This document shows, in pieces, positions 1 to 13,653 of a stretch of DNA of 64,000 bases (position 1 is the stretch's first letter; each line of letters starts with the position of its first letter). The notes under the pieces are model-generated. The model saw only the letters and a program-made list of their open reading frames with translations. It was not told the DNA's origin and ran no database searches. The stretch comes from Periconia sp. R9002 (taxonomy: Eukaryota; Ascomycota; Dothideomycetes; Pleosporales; Periconiaceae), in assembly GCA_023627715.1 (NCBI GenBank), contig JAMAHW010000029.1, forward strand, positions 186,001 through 250,000, in the 5' to 3' direction. The position numbers and the translations under genes were made by a program.

Positions 1-759
1 TGCGCAGCCTGCAATGGCGTTTTCGCGAAGCTGTATGCTTTGAGCCCCTTTCTTTCGTATAATGGACCGTTCAGGTGTTCTGACTTTGAATCACATACAT
101 GTAGTACCACCACAGAATTGACAACCTCATGGTCGCACTCTATATCAGAAATGTTTCACCTTAGTCCATCGAACAAGTTTGTCGAGTATGGGATTCGTGG
201 GGTAAGGAATATATATTACTTTTGCTCTTACCCAGTCTGCCCTGCCGGCAGCTGACTTTCAATTCTAAGTATTTGAAATGATTAACAAATCATCTTTCAA
301 AAACCAATAATATTGATCCTTACGTATACGCTGACCCTTAAATAGCTGTTCTTCGGCCTCAACCTCCTCTTCAACGGAATAATGTGGGGCCTCTTCACAC
401 GCGCTCTAACGCTTGCTTCATCCACAGTCCGCGTTAGTGTCATTAACACATCCGCAAATTTCATGCTCACCGCTATTCTCGGATTTTTCATCTTCTCTGA
501 ATCGCTCCCGGGTCTTTGGTGGCTCGGTGCTGCGATGTTGGTGGCCGGGAGTGTGATCATAGGGAGGAGGGAGGAAGGGACTGCGGCCAAGAGTCAGAGT
601 GCAAATGTAGCCACGGATGGGAGCGAGGGGGAAAGGGCGAGGTTTTTGGATGAAGATGGCACGGAGGAAGGCGATGACGAACTGGAGTTGGGAAGTGTCA
701 AGGGGGGTGATGATGATGAAGCGGGGAGTAGTGGGGATGAGGATGGGGTATTGAAATAA
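1..759 (+). CDS. TMEM42/EamA-like transporter, 3' part (truncated by window edge)
   Basis: Partial gene whose 5' end lies outside the window. Exons are <1..32, 105..201 and 346..759, joined by introns 33..104 and 202..345 with GT/AG ends; the stop is TAA at 757-759. The visible 180 residues run from a CNGVFAKL motif through several hydrophobic helices (GLNLLFNGIMWGLF, then SANFMLTAILGFFIFSE and WWLGAAMLVAGSVIIG) into an acidic, Gly/Ser-rich cytoplasmic tail. This pattern is that of TMEM42-like members of the drug/metabolite transporter (EamA) superfamily. These are small multi-pass proteins, probably of internal membranes, and their substrate is not known. The frame continues unbroken across both splice junctions. 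Confidence is high for a DMT-type membrane protein and moderate for the TMEM42 subgroup. Confidence 0.75.
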
Positions 760-1470
760 GTATGTGAACACGAAGGTTCGTTTCGGTTGGTAGGGAGGGC
801 TTGTACTTAGGTTTCGGGTACAGAACCTGGAAGATAAGTAGTGAGGTTCCTGTACATCGCCAGTGCCTCAATACGCCATATCAAGCGGTGTCCCGACGTA
901 GTCCAAACCGCTTGGTGTGTACGGTTAGTCGTCTATATTATTAGTTTCACAACAATTGGAGGAGAATAGGAACGACGTTACGGCTCGCTATTGATTTAGT
1001 TGCTCATTCTCTGTTTGCATTCTGTTATACCTATGTATAATACGTACAGAGGAACAGGCTATTGTAGGTGTATATAAGGATGTAAACAAGAGCGCTTTGT
1101 CGAGCTGGAGGAGCATTCGACGCGACGATTACAGACTAAGAGGATATAAGCAAGGCGCCCATGGAAGATAAATCCCTCATCATAGGGCGGTTAGACGGAA
1201 ATTATGGCAGAAGGACTTTTATTCATGAACGGGGTTGGCGTGTAACTTTGATGGAGGGATTTGAATTTTGCAGGCCAGTCATTCAATAGGCGAGCAACAA
1301 GGGTTATGAATGGACGAAACGTGTCACAAATTAGACGTGTACACGAGTTACACGCAAGTGAATTATTTGGCGTACACTGTAGGATTAAGGTCGTGTAACT
1401 GTATACCTATTGATTGATATCAAAGGGTGTTTTGTAAAGATCTATAAATGCCCCGCGCTAGCGCTACGAC
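760..1470. other. Intergenic, TMEM42-like gene to E2 gene
   Basis: No gene seen. It holds a 54-nt copy of a small dispersed repeat (846-899; second copy at 48626-48679). Beside it is an inverted repeat of 8-nt arms, CAAGCGGT at 882-889 and ACCGCTTG at 907-914. The rest is the 3' flank of the transporter gene and the promoter region of the downstream E2 gene. Confidence 0.5.
846..899 (+). repeat. Dispersed short repeat, copy 1
   Basis: By hand alignment it matches 48626-48679 at about 38 of 53 positions, including an identical 12-nt core CTCAATACGCCA (867-878 here, 48647-48658 there). About 12 of 15 mismatches are transitions, which would fit repeat-induced point mutation of an old short element. 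Family unknown. Confidence 0.45.
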
Positions 1471-2274
1471 ATGGCCAGACAGCCGCCCCCACCTCCCAAG
1501 CTCAGTCCCAACGGACAATAGCATAGCCACATTCTCACTCAACAACCACTTCATTGCTAGATACTACCGGGCTCATAAGGGAGCTGCAGAGACAGAGGGC
1601 CCGTCAGAATGTTTGCTTCCAAGAGACTTGGGAAGGTCTGTTTGGCAGCCCTATTTCTGTTGCGCGCGCAAACTAACAAGAACGGTGTAGGAGTTGACTA
1701 AGGTACACAACCATTCAACGACGAGCTCATATACTGCGCAGCGCGGTCGAACAACGACAGGACTAACACATGGCATAGTTGCACGAGAAGCTGCCCCCAG
1801 GCATAACGCTGGTCAAGGCAGATGATTTCCAAGAATGGCTCATGGACATACAAGTCATGGATGCCAACCCCATATATGCAGGGGAGACCTACCGACTCAA
1901 GTTCATGTTCAGTCAAAGCTACCCGATTGAAGTACGTGTGTCCCAAAAACCTGAAAACCACTCATCCTACTCCAACTAGCAAATATTCACCATCGTGGTA
2001 GGCACCTGAAGTTGTCTTTGTCCAATCCAGCGACCCCCCTAGGCCCATTCCGATCCACCCCCACATTTACTCCAACGGCATCATCTGCCTCGACCTCCTC
2101 GACCGCCAGGGCTGGTCACCCGTACACAACGTGGAGAGCGTATGCGTCAGCCTGCAGAGTATGCTCACGAGTAACACCGTAAAGGAACGACCGCAGGGAG
2201 ACGAGAACTTTGTGCGTTACAATAAGCAACGGCCGAGGGACATCAATTTCGTGTTCCACGATGAAAAGGTGTAG
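1471..2274 (+). CDS. Ubiquitin-conjugating enzyme E2, UBE2W-like
   Basis: Predicted 169-residue E2. Exons are 1471..1504, 1561..1610, 1779..1931 and 2002..2274 (510 nt). The N-terminal helix (LIRELQ) is followed by LPPGITLV, a YRLKFMFSQSYPIE strand, the IHPHIYSNG segment and ICLDLL, which carries the catalytic Cys at about residue 108. A conserved tail includes ERPQGDENFVRYNKQRPRD. The HPH in place of the usual HPN, and the tail, point to the UBE2W subfamily, which attaches ubiquitin to protein N-termini. Exons 3 and 4 are secure. The first two junctions use weak donors (GTCCCA at 1505, GTTTGC at 1611); I chose them because they keep frame and restore the E2 N-terminal helix. The N-terminus is therefore less certain than the core. 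Confidence 0.8.
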
Positions 2275-3038
2275 GAGTCTGATATTCTGCGAGACTGGTT
2301 TGGATTCAATTCGGTACTGGTGCATGATGAGTTCTTTGGGATAATGCATGGTTGGAAGATCAAGGCGTTAAGGAGTCTATGTCTGGCCTGATAGGCTTGT
2401 TTGGCGTTGCCGGCACAAAGCACATGCGTATGGAATTGTACAAGTATTGATTAACTATGGTTCTTTGGAGTGGTACTGGAAGCTCATACTTTCGATACGG
2501 TATCACCTTTTGATGCGGCGAAAATGGGTGGATTTCGGGCACTGTGCTAAATTAGATTTTTCCATGCGAGAGCGCATTGAGTGACGAAATATGCATTTGT
2601 ATTGGATGATATTGTACATGTGTCCACGCGATGGGTAGAATTGTCTGCATACGGCGGCGTTTATTCGATCGACTTCGTTTATCTTGCCTGCGTATATGGG
2701 GAAATGTAGATTGCCCTCTGGCCAAGACCACAAAACGGCCTTTTGAGAACATGCCATACCTATTCAACGTCAATGCCGGAAAGAAAATTTCAATACAGAG
2801 ATTAAGACACGGGGCAAACGGCCGAAATTTGGCCTGCAAACGCGTTGTCTAAAGGCAAAAATCGGCGCATCTGGCGGCGCACCCCTCGTCTCGGTATCGA
2901 TTGGCGGGTTTTTGCGCTAAGCTCCAATTTCTTTAGCCTCTCACTGAAAAAGCGAAAAAGTTCACCTCCACCGCCTTCGCACCACAACCTCTCCACCCCA
3001 CTCTCTTCACCTCTATACCCGAGAAAAAAATTCACAAG
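2275..3038. promoter_or_regulatory. SSB1 upstream region with pyrimidine-rich leader
   Basis: No gene seen. The last 80 nt before the SSB1 start (about 2950-3030) are strongly C/T-rich, with few purines on the coding strand. This is typical of highly expressed fungal translation genes and probably marks the 5' UTR and start region. No clear TATA box. Confidence 0.45.
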
Positions 3039-5499
<2,461 letters not shown>

Positions 5500-6543
5500 A
5501 TGATGGCTCACAGGTGTGGACGTGGAGGAGACGAAAAGCCGCAGGTGCAGCACTCGACTGCTGCGACGTGCGGATAGAGCTGCGAAACAAAATATCCCCC
5601 CTTTTGCGGCTTTGGCATCTTGATAGACTGGTGTTCCGACTCTTTTGCCCGACACTACACTACCCTACCTCTCTTTTCCTAATGGTTTTCTTTCTTCGGC
5701 ATGTGTGATTGGGGGATGGAAAAGCAACTGCCTGTATTCGGTACTTTTATGCTGCCTCTTGTGGCTTTGACGAAATGCAACTGACATATATGACCGATAT
5801 GCGTATGTACTCGAGAGTTTCCCTGAACCTTTGTCAAATAACGGGTCTTCGCGGAGTCTTGTGCCGTGCGACCAGAACCAAGCTTCATGGAGGTGAACAT
5901 GAGTCGAGCGAAAGGAAAAAATTGAGATAGCATGACACTTTAACGTTTTGCTTTCGTATGCAATCACAGAATCTATGCGTGCTCAAATGTGAAGGTCCAA
6001 AATAATCTTCTGCGTCCACGTGCCGTTTGTACCTTGATCATGGCTCTAAAAAGGTACGAGCACGTTATTTATATCTATATTTAGCAGATTGCACGAAGAA
6101 CTATGCTACACAGTTTGTCAAACATCACGGATACCACCTGTTCCACCACATCACGGGTTGTAAGACCGAAGTCGAATGTCACGTACTCTTAAACAGCCTT
6201 TGGAAACTTCGATTCCAAGGATAACATTGGTATTAAGATTCACTATTACCGCGTTCACGAGGAATGTCGAGGGTTACTTCTTAACAACGGTTCACTCTTG
6301 TCGCCAATGGGCTTACTAGGTAATGGCACATTTCGTTCAACAAAATGTAAGTCCCACGCAAAGTGACACGCTAAATGTAGAAACATCCCCAATTCCTTTC
6401 CTACAATTCAATGTTGTATCGCTTCAAATCTGCATACATATGATATACATTACGGACGCTACAAAGACTTCAAGGGAGATAACGCAGAAGGACGCAAATC
6501 AATGGTTGTTGGTACACGTGTAAATGGCATGACTATCGAAAGC
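5500..6543. other. Intergenic between convergent SSB1 and PDI-like genes
   Basis: About 1 kb holding the 3' flanks of two convergent genes. Short open frames on both strands lack codon or family signal. No RNA gene, repeat or terminator structure recognised. Confidence 0.5.
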
Positions 6544-8069
6544 CTAGAGTTCACCGTGTTCAGGAGTTTCCTCCTTCTTCTCACCACCCAACAGCGACTC
6601 TGGTAAACGTTCCTTCTTGCCGTCGCCCATGCGAATCGCATCCACCCATTGCTCGACGCTAGTGGTGTCGAAGGCTTCACCGGCGTACTTTTTGTACCAT
6701 GCACGCTTGCCATGGACGGCAACGAGGTGGACCTGGTCCGCACTGCCAAGAGAGAGCTCGCTGACGATGGTCGTGGCGAGAGGGTTGGATGCAGGGACTG
6801 AGAAGAAGGGGAAAAGTTTCGTCTTGAGGGCGTCGTGCTTCTTGTGGATAGACGCGAGGGATTCGACGGCATTGGTGGCGGTTTCGGATGTCTCGTCCTT
6901 GGGTAGGATGGCGAGGATGCAAGTGGTGCTCTTTTCATTTAGGCACGAGGTTTTGAGATCGGCGGGTTCTGCCAAAGAGCGAAGAGATGGTTTTGTGACC
7001 TCATCCTCAAGAAGTGATTCGTCCACAAATGTTTCTGGGGTTGGCGATTCGGTAGGTTTGTTGTCCTCTTCCACTGTTTCGTGCATGGCTGATGTGGCGG
7101 CGGAGGATGCGTCCTCTGATTTATGGGAAGCCGATGCTTTGGAGAATTTGGAGGATGACTTGGATTCTTTCTTGGTATCATCTTTCTTGGCCTTTGGCTT
7201 CTTCGCTTTCGGTTCGGGGCAGTCAGGATTGGGCGGCGCAACCTGGGAGAGGAACTGAACCATGGCGTCCTTGCTCACTTCTCCTTCGTGCTTGATGGGA
7301 TCAGAAGAACCAGCGGGGATGAGAATCAGTGTGGGGAATTTGGTGATACCATATTTCTCAGCCGCGGCCGCTTCGCTCTTCTTAATCTGGGCGATGTTGA
7401 CGATACCGGCAAAGTCAATAGCCAGTGTCCTCAAGGTAGCGCTGACTAGACCTTTGTCGCTGAACAGTATAGCCTTGGCGTTGTCCTTGTTCTCTTCCAA
7501 CCATTCGTCTAGTTTCGGGTCGGTTATTCTCTTGACGATGTTGGGAATCTTGTCCTTGACTGTGTCGACGATAGCCTTGGCCTGTCGTTGACCTTGGTAA
7601 TCTTCCACGGTAGGTTTCCCAGGCTTCTTGCTCGGCCGCACTATCTTCAATGTAGGGAATCCTTGGACACCCATCCTGCCGCAAAACGGCTTGTTGATTT
7701 CGTCGTCGCAGTTCACGGCAGCTACTTTGGCAATTCCGGCGAGGGATTTGGCGGCCTTCTCGTATTGAGGTTGAAGGTTTTTGCAGTGGCCACACCATGG
7801 TGCATAGAACCTAAAAGGTATTAGAGGGTGCGGTTACGTGCGAGAAGAGAGGGCTTGAGACATACTCAACAATCTATTCACAATTAGCAGCAATCAGACA
7901 AGGACGCAAACCAGTAACTCACGGAGGTGTAGTTTGATTTTGCAATGACTCGGTCATAGTCTGCGCCCGTGATCTGAAGAACGGCCGACTTTTTCGAGTA
8001 CAAGCTCTCTGCATGCGCATTGAGGGCAAGGGCAGCTGCAGCTGCTACGAGCGTGGTGGAACGCACCAT
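6544..8069 (-). CDS. Protein disulfide-isomerase-like ER thioredoxin protein
   Basis: Predicted 473-residue ER lumen oxidoreductase. Exons on the minus strand are 8069..7923, 7873..7866 and 7810..6544 (147+8+1267 nt). Residues 1-20 form a signal peptide (VAAAAALALNAHA). The first thioredoxin domain contains APWCGHC, with active-site cysteines at about 58 and 61, and the cis-Pro loop GFPTLK. A second, redox-inactive thioredoxin-like domain follows (KYGITKFPTLILIP), then a Lys/Ser-rich acidic linker, a third divergent fold and a C-terminal HGEL that resembles the HDEL retrieval signal. One CGHC plus an inactive domain resembles the P5/Mpd1 group. The middle exon is an 8-nt microexon (ATTGTTGA) supplying the start of IVEFYAP. 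It faces VTA1 head to head across 402 bp. Confidence 0.92.
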
Positions 8070-8471
8070 GGTGGTCGAGATGTGAGTGTTGGGGTAAACG
8101 TGGGTCGATTGCGATGAGGAAAAGCAAAATAGAGGCAATTAGGGAAAGACGAGAAGATTAAGTAGTGCAGGACACAGTCGCATTATTAACCGGGCGCAGT
8201 GAGATGAGGTTGAGGCAATGTTGCTTGTTGATGATGTTGCCAGGTTGTCCTTTGTGAAGCTCTCTCTTAATTAGTTTGAGCTGCCTTGTCGCGGATTATG
8301 CGGGGTGCAGCCATCCATGACCAGGGGTCCCCGTGCCTAGCTGTCCCGTACCTATCGGCCTGGTAGCTGCTGAGCTCTGACTTCATCACCCCCCACAATC
8401 CATCTTCTTCCTTCCAACCTCACATCCCCCGCCGCCGTCTACCTCCTCCTCTGCTCTCGAGCCCAACAATC
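8070..8471. promoter_or_regulatory. Bidirectional promoter between PDI-like gene and VTA1
   Basis: A 402-bp gap separates divergent start codons. On the VTA1 side it ends in a C/T-rich leader (about 8385-8470). No TATA box or unfolded-protein-response element could be named with confidence. Confidence 0.5.
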
Positions 8472-9877
8472 ATGGCGGATAACATACCCGCAAAGCTGAA
8501 GTCCGTGCAAATTGGTCCCTTCGTCAAGCGGGCAAATCAGCTGGAGAAATTCAAGCCCATCATAACCTACTGGTGTATGCGCGACCTCCCGTGATCCACG
8601 TTATGTGTCTAACTCAACTAGTACGCTTCTACGTTGTCCAGAAAATCATCACCGCAAACCTCCACTCCGCCGACAATGAATGCAGCTCCTTTACAACCGA
8701 TCTGATGGAGAAGCTGGAGCAGACCAAGGCCCAGAACCCCACCGAAGAAGCCTACGTCGACGAGGAAGTTGCAGCTGCTTACTGTGAGCAATTTGCCCTG
8801 CAGACTTTTGCAAAGGGAGATAGAGACATGACAGCGAACTCTGTCACCAAAAACACCGCTGATACTCTGCTCGCTGCTTCCACCTTTCTCGAGATGCTGG
8901 CAATATGGAAAAAAGACGCAGATCCCGAAATCAAGTCGAAGCAAACTTTCGCAAAATATCACGCCGTGCGCATACTCAAAGCCTTTCAAGCGGGCGAAGA
9001 CCCGAACCTCACAAATCCTGTTCACGATCCTCCGCCGCAGGCGGCTTCGCCTTCTGCCTTGGACCCCAACGACCCTGAAGTACAGACCATAAATCAGAGT
9101 GCCGCTGGAAATCCGCCCCTACACAACCCATATCAGCCATATGTTGAGACGGTTCCAAACACTTCGGCTCAACCATCACCCACGTTCTCTGCTCCAAAAC
9201 TATCTCCGCCCCCTACCCACTTTCCCTCTTCTTCGGACGCGTATCGAGATGTATCCCCTATTTCACAACCCTCAACATCTCGTCGCGGTTCTGCAACTTC
9301 AGCTGGTGGAGGTTATTTTCCCAGAGTTGATGTTCCCACGTTCACAGCCGATACTACAGCTCCCAGCTTGCCAACTGCATCGACAATGCCAGACCAACCC
9401 ATGGCTAGCCCACTCGGTAGCTCCTCGTTACCCACCGGATCTCATGTGCCTCAAGCACCTCAAGCACCTACTCCACATGGTTTCTATCAAAATACGACAG
9501 CAACTCAGCCAGTTTCTCAGTTCCCCCAGCAACAACCGCTGCCTCCGCAAAACGTGTTACAAACACCTTCCCAGCAGGTGCCATTCCATCCCCCACATCT
9601 GCAACAGCCTCAACAAAACTCGCCATTTCAGCATTCTCAGCAACAAAATTTCTCTGCACCTCCGCAACAGCAGTCCCAGGTGCCTCCCCAACAGTATATG
9701 CAACCAGCAGCGCCACCTCCTCAATCACTCCATCAAGGCTCGTTCAGGACAGATGAAGACTCTCAAGCGGAAGCTATTCGACATGCGAAATTTGCACAAT
9801 CTGCCTTAAATTTTGAGGATGTTCCCACGGCCGTCAAGGAGCTGAGATTGGCTTTGGCGGCATTGGGAGCAAATTAA
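8472..9877 (+). CDS. VTA1: Vacuolar sorting protein Vta1 (Vps4 cofactor)
   Basis: Predicted 452-residue cytosolic regulator of the AAA ATPase Vps4 in ESCRT-III disassembly at multivesicular bodies. Exons are 8472..8574 and 8622..9877; the intron is 47 nt. The N-terminal 150 residues match the tandem MIT (LIP5/Vta1) fold: LKSVQIGPFVKRANQLEKF, RFYVVQKI, then TADTLLAASTFLEML. Residues about 165-405 are a disordered Pro/Gln/Ser-rich linker with long Q and P runs. The last 40 residues (QAEAIRHAKFAQSALNFED) form the Vta1 C-terminal dimerisation helices that bind Vps4. The start is the first ATG (context ACAATCATGG). VPS33, which acts in the same endosome-to-vacuole route, follows on the same strand. 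Confidence 0.92.
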
Positions 9878-10322
9878 CCCTGATTTACCAAAAGTGTAGC
9901 AGTCAAGAGTGTATTGTCGGGTGAAATCATCTTGCCCTAACCTCAACATGAGATTGTAACATACGAGTGGATGAATGATGGAGCCTTTGGCGTGTTTTCT
10001 AGGCGAGACTCGTTATATACCCTAGATGAGAGTTTGAATATGATATGTACAAATTAGCATACTCATGCACCTTATAGTGCATAATATATGAACAACGTCT
10101 GAACTATAAGATTCAGCCTTCGACCTCGTTGTATGAACTGTACATGCATATACATATGTAGTTAGTCGTTGAATGATGACTAATCGATAATTATGCACGT
10201 GCCAAATTTCCCTGCCACACTTCGAGCGTAACTCACGATCCATACCAGGACAATAGTAGCTCTGACCTCATGATGCTACCACGTCTAACAAATTCTGTAC
10301 ATATTTCCTGAAGAACTAAATT
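9878..10322. other. Intergenic, VTA1 to VPS33
   Basis: 445 nt of AT-rich 3' flank and promoter. No gene, repeat or clear box found. Confidence 0.5.
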
Positions 10323-12453
10323 ATGGCCCCTATAACGCCGTTCAACGCGTCGGAGATTACTGAAAAGGCCCGCCGTAATCTACTGCAGCTACTCGAAGGT
10401 GTAAGGTAATTCCAGCGATCGCGCATAAGCGATCATTAACTGATACTTTCAGATAAGGGGAAAGAAGAATCTCGTCCTTGAGAAGTCTCTTGCTGGTCCG
10501 CTGAATCTGCTCGTCAAGTTCTCCACGCTACAAGAATATGGTGTTGATAAACCGTTTTTCTTGGAGAATGATAACGTCGATTCTTCGCAGCGAAATATCG
10601 TCTTCCTTGTCAGAGGGGAGAAGTCGACTATCGTGACTGCTGTTGCCGGTGCGTCTACAATCTCAAAACACGTGTTGCTTGTGACTTTACATTGTTGACA
10701 ATCTACAGACCAAATCAAACGTGTTCGTCGGGATAGCCAAATTGAACATGAATTTTCCATTTTCTGGGTGCCTCGACGCACTACCGTCTCAGACAAGCTT
10801 TTGGAAGAAGCAGGCGTACTCGGTGAAGCCAGTGTTAGCGAATGGCCGCTTTATTTCGTACCCCTCGCAGATGATGTGATGTCATTAGAACTAGAAGATG
10901 CAGTAGAGGATTTATATCTGGTATGTTCGATTTGATGGGTTGAGATATCATCTAACGATGTATAGCGTAAAGACCCAACCTCAGTTTACATTGCGGCCAA
11001 GGCTCTTATGCTTCAGCAGCAAAAGTATGGTCTCTTTCCACGGATTATTGGGAAAGGCGACCATGCCAAACGTCTTGCAGATCTTCTGATTCGCATGCGT
11101 ACTGAAGTAGCTGCTGGGGAGGCTCCTAGCAACACCGGACCTTCATTCCTAGGATTGACACCTAGTTCAATGATTGACAGCCTCATCATCATCGACCGCG
11201 ATGTTGACTTTCCAACTGCGCTTCTTACTCAACTGACCTACGAGGGTCTTATAGATGAAGTCTTCCATTTGTCCGCCAACCAAACCGAAGTTGACTCTTC
11301 AATCGTCGGTGCCGCACCGCAACCTGGACAAACAGGGTCGGCTTCTACGAGTATGAAGCGCAAGATTGTGATTGACCGAAAAGATGAACTGTACTCTACG
11401 CTTAGCGATGTGAACTTCGCCATAGTTGGTAACATGCTCAACAAAGCAGCGAGACGTCTTCAAAGCAGTACAGAGCGCAATCAACTAGCAGCAAAAACTA
11501 CTTCTGAGCTCAGAGACTTTGTGGCGAAACTACCTGGTTATCAGGCCGAACAAGCCAGTTTGAAGCTCCACACGGCGCTCGCAGAAGAAATTATCAAGTT
11601 CACACACAGCGATGTCTTTACGCGGTCTCTAGAAGTCCAGCAGAACATCATGTCTGGATCCGATCCGACCACCCAACACGAAACCATCACAGAGCTTATC
11701 AATCGCGACGTGCCACTCTCCGCCATCCTCCGCCTCCTCTGTCTAGAAAGCACCACCAATGCGGGTATGCGACATAAGGACCTAGAGGCCTTCAAACGGA
11801 CTGTCATTCAAGCCTACGGCCCCCAACATATCCTCACTCTATCTTCCCTCGAAAAAATGAACTTGCTTCAGCCCCGCGGCGGCTCTGGCCTAGGCGTCAC
11901 ACCTGCCGCGAAACCGGGCTCCGTCACAAACTATACACCGTTGCGGAAATCGCTACGACTCTGGGACGACGAAGTCAATGAAGTGGACCCCAATGACATC
12001 TCTTATGCCTTCTCAGGCTACGCTCCCTTGTCGGTACGCCTCATCCAATCCATCATTCAGAAGCAAACTCTCGCAAATGTCATCAAACCCCCCTCGGACC
12101 CGCGCGCTGCCGCACAAGCGAACCCTCTCGCACAAGGCCTCCGCATCTTTGATGACGCCACAAAATATGTGCGTGGCGCAACGTTCGATCAACGACAGAC
12201 GGGCGAGGAGAAGGCCGTCAAGGCCCGGAGCATGTTGAACGGCAATCATAATGACGCGATGAAAACAATAGTTGTCTTCTTTGTTGGTGGTGTGACGAGA
12301 GCAGAGATCGCAGCACTCAGATTTATTGGTAGCAAATTGAAGGAAGTTGGGGGTGAGGGGAGAGGAAGTAGGATTGTGATTTGTTGTACGAATGTTATCA
12401 CAGGAGAAAGCCTTGTTAGGAGTGCTATAGAGAAGGGCAGCTTTAAAGCGTAG
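10323..12453 (+). CDS. VPS33: Vps33, Sec1/Munc18 subunit of HOPS/CORVET
   Basis: Predicted 657-residue SM protein that templates SNARE assembly for endosome and vacuole fusion. Exons are 10323..10400, 10453..10648, 10709..10920 and 10966..12453 (1974 nt); introns are 52, 60 and 45 nt. Diagnostic stretches include RGKKNLVLEKSLAGPLNLL near the N-terminus, FPRIIGKGDHAKRLADLL, IIIDRDVDFPTALLTQLTYEGL (the conserved SM-protein core) and a C-terminal IVVFFVGGVTRAEIAALRF. These fit Vps33 better than Sec1, Sly1 or Vps45. Length is close to the family norm. The long last exon and the frame across all junctions make the model secure. Confidence 0.94.
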
Positions 12454-13653
12454 ATAAATCCAATTTGGGCCCTCATGAAATAAAATTTAATCATCACAGA
12501 GTATTGCTTACTCGGGCCCTAATATTGTTCAATTATTCAGAATGCACAGATACGCCGACTAGCTGACGATGATAACTAATAGTGTTTGATCAATGCTATA
12601 ATCGCTGAGCTACTTCATGACTCGGTCTACGGCTTCACGCTCCATATTCCGAAACTTTCTAAACCAAGAACGATTTCTGAGAAAAAGGATAAAAAAAGAC
12701 TCGCTTAAAAGTTCTTCGTTTCGAACGGTAGATACAATCCACCCAAACGAAACAGGTATACATCTATGCATGCTTATCTCCTCCAATAGCAGTGGTGCCC
12801 ACCCCAAAGTGCTGCGCCGCCCTCAGATTCGTTTCGTGTATTACCCCCTTCCCCCCACGTCAAGGTCTGCAGAACCATATGGACAATCTATACCCTATCG
12901 CACACCCCTATTATTTACTGCCCAGAAGTACCTTTGACGAAACCTTCAGTCTCCAAGCGCGCTCATCATGCATGCGTAAGGAAAAATGTGATGTAGCTAA
13001 CGAGCATGCAGCTACATCGAACATCTTTACAATGACTGGGTAATCACGTCACAACAAGTACTAGCAAAACATCATGTTCTCTATCTTACCGCGCGTCAAC
13101 ATGTGTCAAGAACAGACGAGGTTGAGCTTTTCGCAAGAGGTATCTTCTCTCGGGGCTGAGTCTGGGTGTTCGGCAACGTTCAAACGTTTCGGTGCAACGC
13201 CACCTGTACGAGTATGCCCACGGATCAATACAGGATGTCAATCCTAACATCTCTTTCCGTCTATATCGTCGGCGAATCGGAGGTGGTGATTGTTCGCCGG
13301 TCGTCTAATTGGGAAGTGAATTGGGGGCGCTTTTTCCCAACATCACCACCAGTTGAGCCTTGCGTTTGTGCATTGATTCAACTACTAGGTTCTTGAGACT
13401 CTTTGTTGTTGTCCAGGATTTTGTACAGCCCGTATGCTCAAACGTTTTAGGTTGCGTTCTCATGCAGATATCTGTCGATGTATCGATGGAGAGAGACTGA
13501 TGCTTGGAGACGAGGCAATATAAAAGGGCGTGTTTTAGTATGTTTGGTCCAACCAGACTTTCAGCTTCATTATTCCAGTACACCATTCATTGTCTCTTTT
13601 TGAGCTTTCTTTGATAGATATCAAATTCTATCACAGCCTTCCTCTCGCTCATC
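12454..13653. other. Intergenic, VPS33 to dynamin-like gene
   Basis: 1.2 kb without a credible gene. The downstream end carries a TATA box (13519-13526) and the dynamin-like gene promoter. The remainder shows nothing recognisable. Confidence 0.5.
13519..13526 (+). promoter_or_regulatory. TATA box of dynamin-like gene
   Basis: TATAAAAG lies 128 nt upstream of the ATG at 13654, a normal distance for a fungal TATA box with a short leader. Clear TATA boxes are uncommon in this window and tend to mark regulated rather than constitutive genes. Confidence 0.5.

Noticed and set aside
9099..9809. 236-codon plus-strand frame overlapping VTA1
   Set aside because: Frame shadow of the Pro/Gln-rich linker.
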